52,652 nt of DNA from contig CAYUVK010000025.1 of NCBI GenBank assembly GCA_964448105.1, positions 1 through 52,652 of the forward strand, read 5' to 3'. The position numbers were made by a program, and so were the translations under genes. This document shows, in pieces, positions 35,846-44,742 of this stretch (the stretch's first letter is position 1; each line of letters opens with the position of its first letter). Under the pieces are notes generated by a model, which was given only the letters and a program-made list of their open reading frames with translations, had not been told where the DNA came from and ran no database searches. The stretch comes from CAVQBP01 sp964448105 (GTDB lineage: Bacteria; Bacteroidota; Ignavibacteria; Ignavibacteriales; Ignavibacteriaceae).

Positions 35846-35864
35846 AATCACTTTTGAAGTGATT
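35846..35864. promoter_or_regulatory. Perfect 8-bp inverted repeat upstream of queC
   Basis: AATCACTT (35846-35853) and AAGTGATT (35857-35864) with a 3-nt TTG spacer, ending 39 nt before the queC start in the tpiA/queC divergent gap. It could be an operator for a dimeric regulator or a leader hairpin. I see no convincing preQ1 riboswitch in this leader. TTTACATTT-like repeats lie just upstream at about 35820-35837. Confidence 0.4.
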
Positions 35865-35903
35865 GGTATCTGTTATTTTATTAAATTATTTCCTTAAATT
35901 TTT

Positions 35904-36596
35904 ATGATGGATAAAAAGAAAAAAGCAATTGTTGCTGTAAGCGGCGGAATGGACAGTTGCGTTACTGCGGCCGTTGCAAAACAAGAATACGAACTTTCAT
36001 TTGCTCATATAAATTACGGGCAAAGAACAGAAAGAAGAGAATTAAGATCTTTTAATGATATTGCTGATTTCTATGGAGTTAAAAACAAGCTGGTAGTAGA
36101 TTTCACTCATTTAGCTGAAATCGGAGGTTCATCTTTAACAGATAAAAATATTGAAGTTACGAGAGCAGATTTATCATCAAAAGAAATTCCTTCTTCATAT
36201 GTTCCATTTAGAAATGCTAATCTTTTATCTGTTTGTGTTAGCTGGGCTGAGGTAATTAATGCCGAAGCTATTTTTATCGGTGCAGTTTATGAAGATTCAT
36301 CCGGATACCCCGATTGCCGGCCGGAATTTTTTAGAGCATATGAAAAAATGATTGACCTTGGAACAAAGCCGGAAACAAAAATAGTATTAATTACTCCTAT
36401 AATAAATTTTACCAAGGAAGATATTGTTAAGAAAGGAATTGAGCTCAATGCTCCCCTGCACTTAACCTGGTCATGTTATCAAAATGAAGATGAAGCTTGC
36501 GGTGTATGTGATAGCTGTGCTTTAAGGTTAAGAGGTTTTCAGAAGGCAGGGATTGAAGATCCAATTAAATATAGAGTAAAGTTGAATTATATTTAA
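35904..36596 (+). CDS. queC: 7-cyano-7-deazaguanine synthase QueC
   Basis: A 230-aa ATP-dependent enzyme that turns carboxy-deazaguanine into preQ0, on the way to queuosine. The ATP pyrophosphatase loop is VSGGMDSC near the N-terminus. The PFRNANLLSVCVSWAE and GAVYEDSSGYPDCRPEFF segments are typical. The zinc-binding cysteines are in TWSCYQNEDEACGVCDSCALR. The first two codons are both ATG, and either could be used. QueF follows after 14 nt, so the two are one transcript. Confidence 0.95.
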   Translation: MMDKKKKAIVAVSGGMDSCVTAAVAKQEYELSFAHINYGQRTERRELRSFNDIADFYGVKNKLVVDFTHLAEIGGSSLTDKNIEVTRADLSSKEIPSSYVPFRNANLLSVCVSWAEVINAEAIFIGAVYEDSSGYPDCRPEFFRAYEKMIDLGTKPETKIVLITPIINFTKEDIVKKGIELNAPLHLTWSCYQNEDEACGVCDSCALRLRGFQKAGIEDPIKYRVKLNYI

Positions 36597-36610
36597 GAAA
36601 GAGTATTATT

Positions 36611-36988
36611 ATGAATGAAAAGACAAAAATTTTAGAGGTTTTTGATAACCAATACCCAGATAGGGACTATACCGTGGTTCATGAGGCACCTGAATTTACA
36701 TCGGTATGTCCTAAAACCGGTCAGCCTGATTTTGGAACAATTACGATAGAATATATACCCGATAAATTGTGTATTGAATTAAAGTCACTAAAGTTATATT
36801 TAAATTCATATAGAAATGATGGGATTTATTTCGAAAGTGTAACAAATAAAATATTAGATGATCTGGTTGAGGTATGCCAGCCGCGTTATATGCATATTAC
36901 TGCAGATTTTAACGTTAGAGGCGGGATATCATCAACGGTCGAGGCAGAATATTCAAAGGAAGATTTTTTGCCGGAAAACTATAATTAA
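36611..36988 (+). CDS. queF: NADPH-dependent preQ0 reductase QueF
   Basis: A 125-aa single-domain (unimodular) T-fold enzyme that reduces the nitrile of preQ0 to preQ1. The catalytic Cys is C33 in FTSVCPKTGQPDF, with D40 as the proton donor in the same segment. The family strand CIELKSLKLYLNSYR follows. It sits directly after queC, and QueA encoded at 20092-21126 uses its product once it is in tRNA. glnD begins 15 nt after its stop, an uncommon neighbour. Confidence 0.96.
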   Translation: MNEKTKILEVFDNQYPDRDYTVVHEAPEFTSVCPKTGQPDFGTITIEYIPDKLCIELKSLKLYLNSYRNDGIYFESVTNKILDDLVEVCQPRYMHITADFNVRGGISSTVEAEYSKEDFLPENYN

Positions 36989-37003
36989 TTTAAATTGAAT
37001 GTT

Positions 37004-39577
37004 ATGACCAATACTCTAACACAAAAAGAAATATTCTTTAATAATCGCTCTAAGCTTTTTCAGCAGAATCCAATTCAAAAAGATGCGTTGAAATTTAGTT
37101 TGGAATTAAGTCTCCTTGTAGAAGATTTTGTTCATTCTCTCCTGGTAGGGAAGAAATATAATTTTGCAATTGCTTCTTGCGGCAGTTTTGGAAGGCGAGA
37201 ATTATCACCTTATTCAGATATAGATATTATGTTCATTGCGGAATCGATTGATGAAAATAAAGGAAGTATAGCAGAAATAGTAACAAAGCTTTGGGATAAT
37301 GGAATCGAAGTCTCTCATACATTAAGGGATTTTTCGGATATTAAAAAATATTTAAAGGAAGACCTGCATACGTTTACTCAATTTTTTGAGACACGCTTTA
37401 TTTACGGTTCAGATAAAATATACAACAAGTGGAACGAAGAAATATTCTCTTTTATTAATGATAAAGCAGCGTTAAAACTTCTGGATGAATTCTTGTCGGA
37501 TACTGAAGATAGGTATAATAAATATGGATCTTCACCTAAAACATTAGAGCCGAATGTAAAATTATCTGCAGGCGGTTTAAGAGATTTCCAGGTTATTGAA
37601 TGGATGTATATCCTGAAAAATAAAACTCTTCTTAATAAACAAATTGAAGCAACCCAGGCGGAAATATTTGTTGATATTTTAAAAAAGAATAATTATACAA
37701 CTCCTAACGAATGCAATCGTCTTATCCAGAGTTACAAATTAATTATTGCTGTTAGAAACCTTCTTCATCTTTTTCAAAATCAAAAAAACGACAGGTTTGA
37801 ATTTAATGCACAAATAAAAATATCCGAAATGTTTTACAGTCAGAATGGTGCTCTTGAATCTTTTATGAAAGAGTATTTTAAGGCTGCAAATATTATTAAC
37901 CGGTTTTCTAAATCCATGCTTAAAAGATTCCAGGATGAAATTTCAAATCCATTACCTGATTCTTTAGCAATAAACCTTGATACTGATTATGTATTGAAAG
38001 GTAAGACTATTTCGTTAACCAATCCTAAAGTAAATCTTTCGCTTTCCGATATTTTAAGGGCATTTTATTATCGAGGCCTTCATAGTGCTCACTTCGATGA
38101 AAATTTAAGATCTGTAATTATTGAAGAAATTGAAAATTTTTCCGAATCGGACTTAATAGCTTCCGAATCGTCGGTTTTTTTTAGAGAGATTCTTAAGCTC
38201 CCTAAAAATGTCGGACAAACACTTACCGTTATGAACGAACTTGGAGTATTAAGTGTCTTTTTACCTGAGTTTAAAGATCTTGTGGGATTTATGCAGCACG
38301 GCGTTTATCATTGTTATACTGCAGATGAACATACCCTTATTACAATTCAAAATATTGAAAAGCTTGAAAAAGATACTTCACCTTTAGGCAAGCTGTTCAA
38401 TAGTTTAAAAGAAAGAGAAATGTTATATCTTGGTTTACTGCTTCATGATATTGCTAAACCTATCGATATTTCAGGTCATGAAATTATCGGAACCGAGATG
38501 GCTTCATCCATTATGCATAGGTTAGGTTATAGTGAAGAAGAAATAGACATTGTCACTTTTCTGGTGCATAATCATCTTGTAATGGAACAGGTTGCCTTTA
38601 GAAGAAATTTAAATGATCCTGAAACATTAAATAATTTTACTTCGAGATTCCCTTACACAAAATATCTGGATTTACTTTACCTTGTTACTTATGCTGATTT
38701 ATCTGCAGTTAATCCGGCTGTTTGGACTTCGTGGAAGAGTGAACTTCTTTCCGAACTTTATAGAAAAACAAAATCTATGCTTGAAGATCAAATTACCGGA
38801 GAGGAATTACTGGTCTCAAGCACTTATGTTTTACCTCAGGAAATAAGCAAACATTCTCCCAATATTTCAGAAGATCACGTTCAGGAACATATTGATTCTA
38901 TTAATGATATTGCTTATGCTCATCAATTTTCCGATAAAGAAATAGCAAGGCATGTTGAAGAAATTTTAAAGGGAACGAAACTTTCTACCTTGTTTAATGA
39001 ACTAAATGATTTTACTAACATTACGGTTATTACTAAAGACTTCCCTGCATTACTTTCAAAGATTTGCGGTGTACTTTCTATAAATGATGCAAATATTCAT
39101 GATGCAAAAATCTTTACTCGTAAAGATGATATTGTTATCGATACTTTTAACGTAACTGATTTCAGAACCGGTAAAAAAATCGATCCAGGCAGGTATGATA
39201 AAATAACTAAAGATTTAAATAATGTTTTAGGCGGCATGCTGCAGCTAAATAAAGAAGTTGCTAATATGAAATCAAAATGGTGGAGAATTGAAAGCAAGTT
39301 CTTTAAGAGATCAGGTAAAATAAAAATTGCATTTGAGAAACATGAAAAGTATACAATAATAGATGTCTTCTCCCCGGATAGATTGGGATTTTTATATAGA
39401 GTAACAGCAAAAATGAACGAGCTTGGCTTGATGATATATTTTGCAAAAATTTCGACTAAAGGTGATGATATTGTCGATTCGTTCTATGTACTTGATCGCG
39501 ATGGAAAGAAAATCTCTCCTAATGGATATGAACTTATAAAGACAGAGTTAAACGAAACAATTTCACAAATGCTCTAA
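37004..39577 (+). CDS. glnD: [Protein-PII] uridylyltransferase GlnD
   Basis: An 857-aa bifunctional enzyme that adds or removes UMP on PII proteins according to glutamine level. The nucleotidyltransferase domain has SCGSFGRRELSPYSDIDIMF (about 57-76). The HD hydrolase domain has LLLHDIAKPIDISGHE and LVHNHLVMEQVAFRRN. Two C-terminal ACT domains follow (TVITKDFPALLSKICGVLSI and IIDVFSPDRLGFLYRVTAKM). A TTG three codons earlier (36995) is an alternative start; neither has a clear Shine-Dalgarno. The 15-nt gap to queF suggests co-transcription. No glnB, amtB or glnA lies in the window. Confidence 0.92.
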   Translation: MTNTLTQKEIFFNNRSKLFQQNPIQKDALKFSLELSLLVEDFVHSLLVGKKYNFAIASCGSFGRRELSPYSDIDIMFIAESIDENKGSIAEIVTKLWDNGIEVSHTLRDFSDIKKYLKEDLHTFTQFFETRFIYGSDKIYNKWNEEIFSFINDKAALKLLDEFLSDTEDRYNKYGSSPKTLEPNVKLSAGGLRDFQVIEWMYILKNKTLLNKQIEATQAEIFVDILKKNNYTTPNECNRLIQSYKLIIAVRNLLHLFQNQKNDRFEFNAQIKISEMFYSQNGALESFMKEYFKAANIINRFSKSMLKRFQDEISNPLPDSLAINLDTDYVLKGKTISLTNPKVNLSLSDILRAFYYRGLHSAHFDENLRSVIIEEIENFSESDLIASESSVFFREILKLPKNVGQTLTVMNELGVLSVFLPEFKDLVGFMQHGVYHCYTADEHTLITIQNIEKLEKDTSPLGKLFNSLKEREMLYLGLLLHDIAKPIDISGHEIIGTEMASSIMHRLGYSEEEIDIVTFLVHNHLVMEQVAFRRNLNDPETLNNFTSRFPYTKYLDLLYLVTYADLSAVNPAVWTSWKSELLSELYRKTKSMLEDQITGEELLVSSTYVLPQEISKHSPNISEDHVQEHIDSINDIAYAHQFSDKEIARHVEEILKGTKLSTLFNELNDFTNITVITKDFPALLSKICGVLSINDANIHDAKIFTRKDDIVIDTFNVTDFRTGKKIDPGRYDKITKDLNNVLGGMLQLNKEVANMKSKWWRIESKFFKRSGKIKIAFEKHEKYTIIDVFSPDRLGFLYRVTAKMNELGLMIYFAKISTKGDDIVDSFYVLDRDGKKISPNGYELIKTELNETISQML

Positions 39578-39692
39578 TTTTTATTTCTATTTTGTTAAAA
39601 TATTTTCAGCAATTAAAAAATATAGCAATTAAAATAAATTTTCTTAAAAAAACTATATTACAAGATAATATAAAGATTATAAATTGAACTTC

Positions 39693-40508
39693 ATGGAAAA
39701 GGAAAAACCAATAGGAGTCTTTGATTCTGGAATTGGAGGTTTAACAGTAGTTAAAAGATTAGCTTCAACACTTCCAACCGAAGACATAGTTTATTTTGGA
39801 GATACGGCACGGGTTCCATATGGTTCCAAATCAAATTCAACTGTTGTGGAATATTCAATTCAGGATACAAAATTCTTAATTAATAAAAATGTTAAGGCTG
39901 TAGTTGTAGCATGCAATACTGCATCATCGATTGCTTTGGATGATTTAAAAAAGAATTTTGACTTACCAATTATTGGTATGATTAATCCAGGTGCAAAACT
40001 TGCAATCAGCAGTACAAGAAACGGAAAGATCGGCATAATAGGAACAAGAGCTACTATTAGCAATAAAGCATATTCAAATGAAATAAAAAAAATAGAACCA
40101 TCAATATTTGTCTATGAAAAAACCTGCCCGTTATTTGTCCCGTTAGCCGAAGAAGGATGGATTAATCATGAAGCCACTTTTAATATAGCAGAGGAATACT
40201 TAAAGGAATTAAGGGAGCTGGAAATTGATACGCTCGTTCTTGGCTGTACACATTATCCGATTTTATCGGATGTAATACAAAAAGTGATCGGAGAAAATGT
40301 TGTACTTATTGATTCGGGAGTTGCCTCTGCAAGTTTTATAAAAGAAGTACTTGACAGGACAAATCTACATACAAATAAGCACTCGAACGGAAATCATGAG
40401 TTTTATGTAAGTGACATTCCGGTAAAGTTTAAAGAAGTAGCCGAGTTATTTTTAGGAAAGCCAGTCAAAGAAGTCCATAAAGTAGATCTTGAAACACTTA
40501 CAGTTTAA
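39693..40508 (+). CDS. murI: Glutamate racemase
   Basis: A 271-aa enzyme that makes D-glutamate for peptidoglycan. It begins with the typical PIGVFDSGIGGLTVV and PTEDIVYFGDTARVPYG. The two catalytic cysteines are in VVACNTASS (C74) and LVLGCTHYPIL. The frame extends to a TTG at 39684, but the ATG at 39693 gives the usual start just before EKEKPIGVFDSG. It lies 115 nt after glnD in AT-rich DNA that may hold a promoter. A small gene follows 17 nt after its stop. Confidence 0.96.
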   Translation: MEKEKPIGVFDSGIGGLTVVKRLASTLPTEDIVYFGDTARVPYGSKSNSTVVEYSIQDTKFLINKNVKAVVVACNTASSIALDDLKKNFDLPIIGMINPGAKLAISSTRNGKIGIIGTRATISNKAYSNEIKKIEPSIFVYEKTCPLFVPLAEEGWINHEATFNIAEEYLKELRELEIDTLVLGCTHYPILSDVIQKVIGENVVLIDSGVASASFIKEVLDRTNLHTNKHSNGNHEFYVSDIPVKFKEVAELFLGKPVKEVHKVDLETLTV

Positions 40509-40525
40509 TTATAACCGGAGATAAA

Positions 40526-40783
40526 TTGCATAATTATTTACAGCCGCGTCTTAATATTCTAATAAATGAATTAAGAAAGAATTTCGATCTGATTGCTTCA
40601 AAGAATAAAGATGAAGAATGGAAAAGAGATAACTATAGGTATACTTTTACTGTTTCTGTTCAACGAATTTATAAACTGCTTAATACTTCATTAACCGAAC
40701 AAAAAGTTTCCGCAATAAGGTCATCTACTAAAAATGAGTTAAAAATTTTAAAAGATATAGTTGATGAAATGATACTTTCTTAA
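40526..40783 (+). CDS. Small helical protein of unknown function
   Basis: An 85-aa protein that I do not recognise. It is almost wholly alpha-helical in pattern, charged, and without signal or membrane segment (ILINELRKNFDLIASKNKDE; VQRIYKLLNTSLTEQK). It starts at a TTG, which I accept because CCGGAGATAAA puts GGAG 7 nt upstream and the gene lies 17 nt after murI, so coupling is likely. It ends 25 nt before the convergent STAS gene. A role linked to murI is only a guess from position. Confidence 0.6.
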   Translation: MHNYLQPRLNILINELRKNFDLIASKNKDEEWKRDNYRYTFTVSVQRIYKLLNTSLTEQKVSAIRSSTKNELKILKDIVDEMILS

Positions 40784-40808
40784 TGAGATACCAGGAATGT
40801 TAAATTAT

Positions 40809-41162
40809 TTATACTTTTTTTAATTCATCGAATGCATCATTAACTGTATTGCACACTGGAAGGACACGATCTAGTTGTGTTATCTTTATAAGAGAGTATA
40901 CTTTTTCGGATGGAGCAGCAATCCTCATACTTCCACCAGTAGAATGTAAAATACGGTTTGCGACAAGTATTGCACTTAAACCGCTGCTGTCACAAGTTTC
41001 GACTTCGCTTAAATCTAAAATAAGTTTTTTATTCTCTTCAACTTTTAAAAGTAGAGTAAATTCACCTTTAACTAGCCCGGAAATACTTGTATCTAATCTT
41101 TTTTCGTTCAGTTTAAATATTGTAATACTATCAATTTTTTTAATTTCAAAATTCATTTTCAT
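40809..41162 (-). CDS. STAS-domain anti-sigma-factor antagonist-like protein
   Basis: A 117-aa single STAS domain of the SpoIIAA/RsbV type. The phosphorylation motif is CDSSGLSAILVANR, with S59 or S60 as the likely kinase target, after the strand KLILDLSEVE. Such proteins release a sigma factor or act in partner-switching when dephosphorylated. No anti-sigma kinase, PP2C phosphatase or sigma factor lies in the window. Its start overlaps the stop of the upstream gene in GGATGA, so translation is coupled to the GT9-like gene. It is the last gene of the ligA operon. Confidence 0.85.
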   Translation of the reverse strand: MKMNFEIKKIDSITIFKLNEKRLDTSISGLVKGEFTLLLKVEENKKLILDLSEVETCDSSGLSAILVANRILHSTGGSMRIAAPSEKVYSLIKITQLDRVLPVCNTVNDAFDELKKV

Positions 41163-41695
41163 CCTTGAAATATTTTAAGACACTCTAAGAAATTCTTGTA
41201 AGAAATCTCAGCCTCCGTCTCTTTGTCTTTAATTTGAAAATTATAATATAAATCAGAATTTGTTTTGGAAAACCCAACTCTAATCGGAACATCTACCACT
41301 GATGATATATAGCTGTAGAATAAATTATCTTTCCTATTTAAATCTAAAACAACCTGAAACATCATCCCGTTTAATTTTGAAATTATTTTAGTGGAAGGAA
41401 GCTTTAAAGCATTTGCATCGGCAAGTGTATGTTCCACAATTCTATTTCTAAATCTTAAAGGTAGCAGGCTTACCCTAAAATCATAAGTCATTGCTGTAGC
41501 ATGCTTTTTGTTATCCTCTAAAAAATAAAGTACTTGTACAGAATGAGCAAAATCTGTATCATCCTGCGGCATTAAGACTAAGAAATTAAAAGATCTTTTA
41601 AAAAATTCTGTAAATGTTTGATTTTTATTCTGTTTGTCTTTTAATTTCCAATCAACAACGGTATGAGCTATTTTTTCTTTTATTAAATCAAACAT
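41159..41695 (-). CDS. Small protein with glycosyltransferase-9-like features
   Basis: A 178-aa soluble protein of uncertain family. The pattern of a short N-terminal helix, FNFLVLMPQDDTDFAHSVQVLYFL, a strand ending VVLDLN, then VDVPIRVGFSKTNSDLYYNFQI is reminiscent of the Rossmann half of ADP-heptose-type transferases (GT9) and of small Bacteroidota proteins of unknown function with that fold. It is too short to be a complete GT-B enzyme, so it may be a binding protein. It lies 3 nt after ligA and overlaps the STAS gene by 4 nt. Treat the fold call as tentative. Confidence 0.55.
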   Translation of the reverse strand: MFDLIKEKIAHTVVDWKLKDKQNKNQTFTEFFKRSFNFLVLMPQDDTDFAHSVQVLYFLEDNKKHATAMTYDFRVSLLPLRFRNRIVEHTLADANALKLPSTKIISKLNGMMFQVVLDLNRKDNLFYSYISSVVDVPIRVGFSKTNSDLYYNFQIKDKETEAEISYKNFLECLKIFQG

Positions 41696-41698
41696 AAT

Positions 41699-43717
41699 TT
41701 ACTCAAATTCATTTAACAATTTACTAAATTCTTTTTCATTAATCGTTTCCACACCTAATTTTTCTGCTTTGCTCAGCTTAGAACCGGGATTTTCTCCAAC
41801 TACAACAAAATTAGTGCTTTTACTTACATTTGAAGTGACCTTTCCACCCAAACTAACTATCTTTTCACCTGCTTCTTCACGGGAAAAGCCTGATAAAGTT
41901 CCAGTTAATACAAAAGTTTTTCCGGAGAAGAATGTATTTGTTTTTACTTTACTTATATCTGCAAACTGTAAACAGTGTTTTTTTAACCTTTCTATAATAT
42001 GAAGATTATTTTTATTTGAAAAAAACTTTTTTACGCTTCCGCTTATGCTGGGTCCTATTTCATGAACCGCAGATATTTCTTCTTCAGAAGCATTAATAAT
42101 TGCATCAATATTTGAAAAGTTATCCGCTAATTTTTTAGCAGCACCTGAACCAACATATCGAATTCCAAGAGCAAATAAAACTTTTGAGAAAGGTTGCTTT
42201 TTACTTTTTTCAATAGAGCTTAATAAGTTACCAACACTTTTTTCGCCTAGTCGTTCAATATTAATTAATTTTTCTCTCTTGTATTTCAGATCAAAAATAT
42301 CAGCATAAGTTTTTAAAAAACCCATTTCAACAAAAAGGTTTATTAATGCTTCTCCCAAACCTTCAATATCCATAGCACCGCGGGCAGCAAAATGTTCTAT
42401 TCTTCCCTTTACCTGTGCCGGGCATTCTGAATTTTCACAATAATATGCAACCTCACTTTCAGGCTTAAATAATGATGAACCACAAACAGGGCATTTTTCA
42501 GGAGGCTTTACAGGTTTGCTCTCTTTCTTCCTTTCTCTTAAAATAACCGAAACAACTTTAGGTATTACATCTCCGCCTTTTTCAATAACAACCTTATCCC
42601 CCTCCCTAATATCCTTTCTCGTTATCTCATCAAAATTATGAAGAGTTGCTCTGCTTATTGTGGAACCGGACAGGAATACCGGCTGTAAGTCTGCAACAGG
42701 AGTTATTGTTCCGATTCTTCCAACCTGCCAAATGATTTTATTTATTCTTGTAAAAGCCTGCCGGGCTTTAAATTTAAAAGCAACTGCCCACCGGGGAGAT
42801 TTTGCAATGTTACCTAAAATTTTTTGTTGCGAAAGTAAATTGACTTTTATAACCGCCCCATCAATTTCATACCCTAATGAATCTCTTTTCTCTTCCAGGG
42901 TGTGACATGTTTTTAAAACTTCATCTATATTTCTGCAGAGTTTAACTTCCGGGTTAACTCTAAAACCGAGCTTCTTTAATATTTGAAGATTTTCATTCTG
43001 CGAAACGAGATTATCTTTAGGTGAAATTAATGTGTAAACAAAAATGTTAAGAGGTCGCTTAGCAACTATTTGAGGATCCTGCATTTTCAAAGTACCTGCA
43101 GCAGAGTTACGTGGATTAGCAAAAAGCTTTTCGTCTTTTTCTTCCCTTTCTTTATTCAGTTTCAGGAAATCGTCAACGTTCATAAAAATTTCGCCGCGTA
43201 CTTCGATATCATCCAATGAATAAGGAATAGAGCCTGCTTTTTTGAATTTGAGAGGGATTGCTTTTATTGTTTTTGCATTAGTGGTAATTTCTTCGCCTAC
43301 AAACCCATCTCCTCTAGTTGCAGCAGTATTTAAATATCCATTTAAATAATGTAGACTAACTGAAGCACCATCAATTTTTAATTCAACGATGTATTCAACT
43401 TTTTCATCTTTTGGCAAAGCTTCCTTAACGCGCCTGTCAAAATCAAAAAGTTCTTCTTCGTTATAAGTATTGGCAAGACTCAACATTGGTATTTTGTGAG
43501 TAACAGGATTAAATACTTTTGTTAAATCTTTTCCAACACGTTGTGTCGGTGAATCGGGAGTAATAAATTCCGGATGTTCTTCCTCAAGTTTTTCAAGCTC
43601 TTTAATCAGCTTATCATATTCTTGATCGCTAATTGAAGGTTCAGCCAAAACATAATATTTATAATCATGTTCTCTAATTTTTTCTCTAAGGTTTTCAATT
43701 TTATGTTCAATATTCAT
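41699..43717 (-). CDS. ligA: NAD-dependent DNA ligase LigA
   Basis: A 672-aa ligase that seals nicks using NAD. The Ia domain at the N-terminus (YYVLAEPSISDQEYD) is followed by the adenylation domain with the AMP-accepting K114 in VELKIDGA. Then come an OB fold (VGRIGTITPVADL), the four-Cys zinc finger CPVCGSSLF...YYCENSECPAQV, helix-hairpin-helix repeats (ARGAMDIEGLGEAL) and a C-terminal BRCT domain (about 595-672, beginning FSGKTFVLTGTLSG). Length is normal. It lies 12 nt after the RodZ-like gene in a four-gene operon. Confidence 0.97.
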   Translation of the reverse strand: MNIEHKIENLREKIREHDYKYYVLAEPSISDQEYDKLIKELEKLEEEHPEFITPDSPTQRVGKDLTKVFNPVTHKIPMLSLANTYNEEELFDFDRRVKEALPKDEKVEYIVELKIDGASVSLHYLNGYLNTAATRGDGFVGEEITTNAKTIKAIPLKFKKAGSIPYSLDDIEVRGEIFMNVDDFLKLNKEREEKDEKLFANPRNSAAGTLKMQDPQIVAKRPLNIFVYTLISPKDNLVSQNENLQILKKLGFRVNPEVKLCRNIDEVLKTCHTLEEKRDSLGYEIDGAVIKVNLLSQQKILGNIAKSPRWAVAFKFKARQAFTRINKIIWQVGRIGTITPVADLQPVFLSGSTISRATLHNFDEITRKDIREGDKVVIEKGGDVIPKVVSVILRERKKESKPVKPPEKCPVCGSSLFKPESEVAYYCENSECPAQVKGRIEHFAARGAMDIEGLGEALINLFVEMGFLKTYADIFDLKYKREKLINIERLGEKSVGNLLSSIEKSKKQPFSKVLFALGIRYVGSGAAKKLADNFSNIDAIINASEEEISAVHEIGPSISGSVKKFFSNKNNLHIIERLKKHCLQFADISKVKTNTFFSGKTFVLTGTLSGFSREEAGEKIVSLGGKVTSNVSKSTNFVVVGENPGSKLSKAEKLGVETINEKEFSKLLNEFE

Positions 43718-43729
43718 AAAATTATAACC

Positions 43730-44593
43730 TTACAAAGCAGGCGGATTAGTTAAATATTTAAAACCGCTTTTATCAATTAAAACATATTTTACTCCGTTTT
43801 TCTTACCTGAAAAATTCAGCGGTTTGTTATTTAGCTTAAGTTCAATACCCCCGGAATTTCCAAAAGTTATTTTGTAATTATTTTCAGCCGAAACAGTTTT
43901 TTGCGATTGCGGGAATAAAATAAACTCATCTGTTTCCTTATCATCCAGAATAATTTTAATCCATGAAGTATCTTTGGAAAATATAGTTAAGCTTAGACTA
44001 TCGGATTTTTGAGACGATTTATTAGCTACAGAATCCTTTTTTTCATTATCTATAAAACGTTGCTGATTTTCTTTCATTACTTCTTCATAAGGTTTTTCCG
44101 GGACAATTATTTCATGGGATTGGCGGAGAAAGAAAAAGTAAGCAACTGCAAAGAGTGCTATTATTCCAACAAGCATACCAATTAAAGTTATTCTTTTTTT
44201 ATTTTTATCCGAAAAATCGGGATTAGTTATAGGCGATTTAACAGCATTATAAACATGCGCTGAATCTTCATGTTCTACCGGAGTTTCTTTCTTTGATTCT
44301 TTTGCAAGCTCAATTGGTTTCTTTACATCCTGTTTGGGTGGTTTCTCTTCATATGAAAGTCCCTTTTTTATTGCTTCATATTTTTTGATAATTATATTTT
44401 CATCTAGATCTACAGCCTTTGCATATTGTTTTGCAAATCCTTTTACATATAACTCCGGTAAAAAAGAAAAATCCCCGCTTTCCATTGCTTCAAGAAATTT
44501 AATATCAATACGTGTTATGGTGGAAAGCTGCTGGATGCTAATATTATTTTTTATTCGCGCTTGTTTTAATTCTTCTGATAATTTTTCAAACAT
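43730..44593 (-). CDS. RodZ-like HTH membrane protein
   Basis: A 287-aa single-pass membrane protein. The N-terminal HTH_25 domain (about 6-75) has LKQARIKNNISIQQLS and LYVKGFAKQYAKAVDLD, the standard RodZ pattern. A Pro/Lys-rich linker leads to one helix at about 135-156, then a periplasmic domain of the DUF4115 type (about 200-280, with SWIKIILDDKET and KITFGNSGGIELKLN). RodZ links MreB to the cell-shape machinery. No mre gene is adjacent, so the shape role is by family only. It begins the operon with ligA. Confidence 0.82.
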   Translation of the reverse strand: MFEKLSEELKQARIKNNISIQQLSTITRIDIKFLEAMESGDFSFLPELYVKGFAKQYAKAVDLDENIIIKKYEAIKKGLSYEEKPPKQDVKKPIELAKESKKETPVEHEDSAHVYNAVKSPITNPDFSDKNKKRITLIGMLVGIIALFAVAYFFFLRQSHEIIVPEKPYEEVMKENQQRFIDNEKKDSVANKSSQKSDSLSLTIFSKDTSWIKIILDDKETDEFILFPQSQKTVSAENNYKITFGNSGGIELKLNNKPLNFSGKKNGVKYVLIDKSGFKYLTNPPAL

Positions 44594-44742
44594 TGTATAA
44601 TTTTAATCTTTAACTATTTAAATGAATTACTATTTTTTTGTAATGCACAATATTGCAAGCCGAAATGAAACTTTTAGAATTTTACAATATTTAGAATAGT
44701 TCATTCCTTTAAACGGAACTACGCTTCGTTTACAAATTCAAT

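Noticed and set aside
35704..35903. preQ1 riboswitch upstream of queC
   Set aside because: The leader is almost all A/T with one short palindrome and lacks the C-rich loop and A-rich tail arrangement of a preQ1 aptamer.
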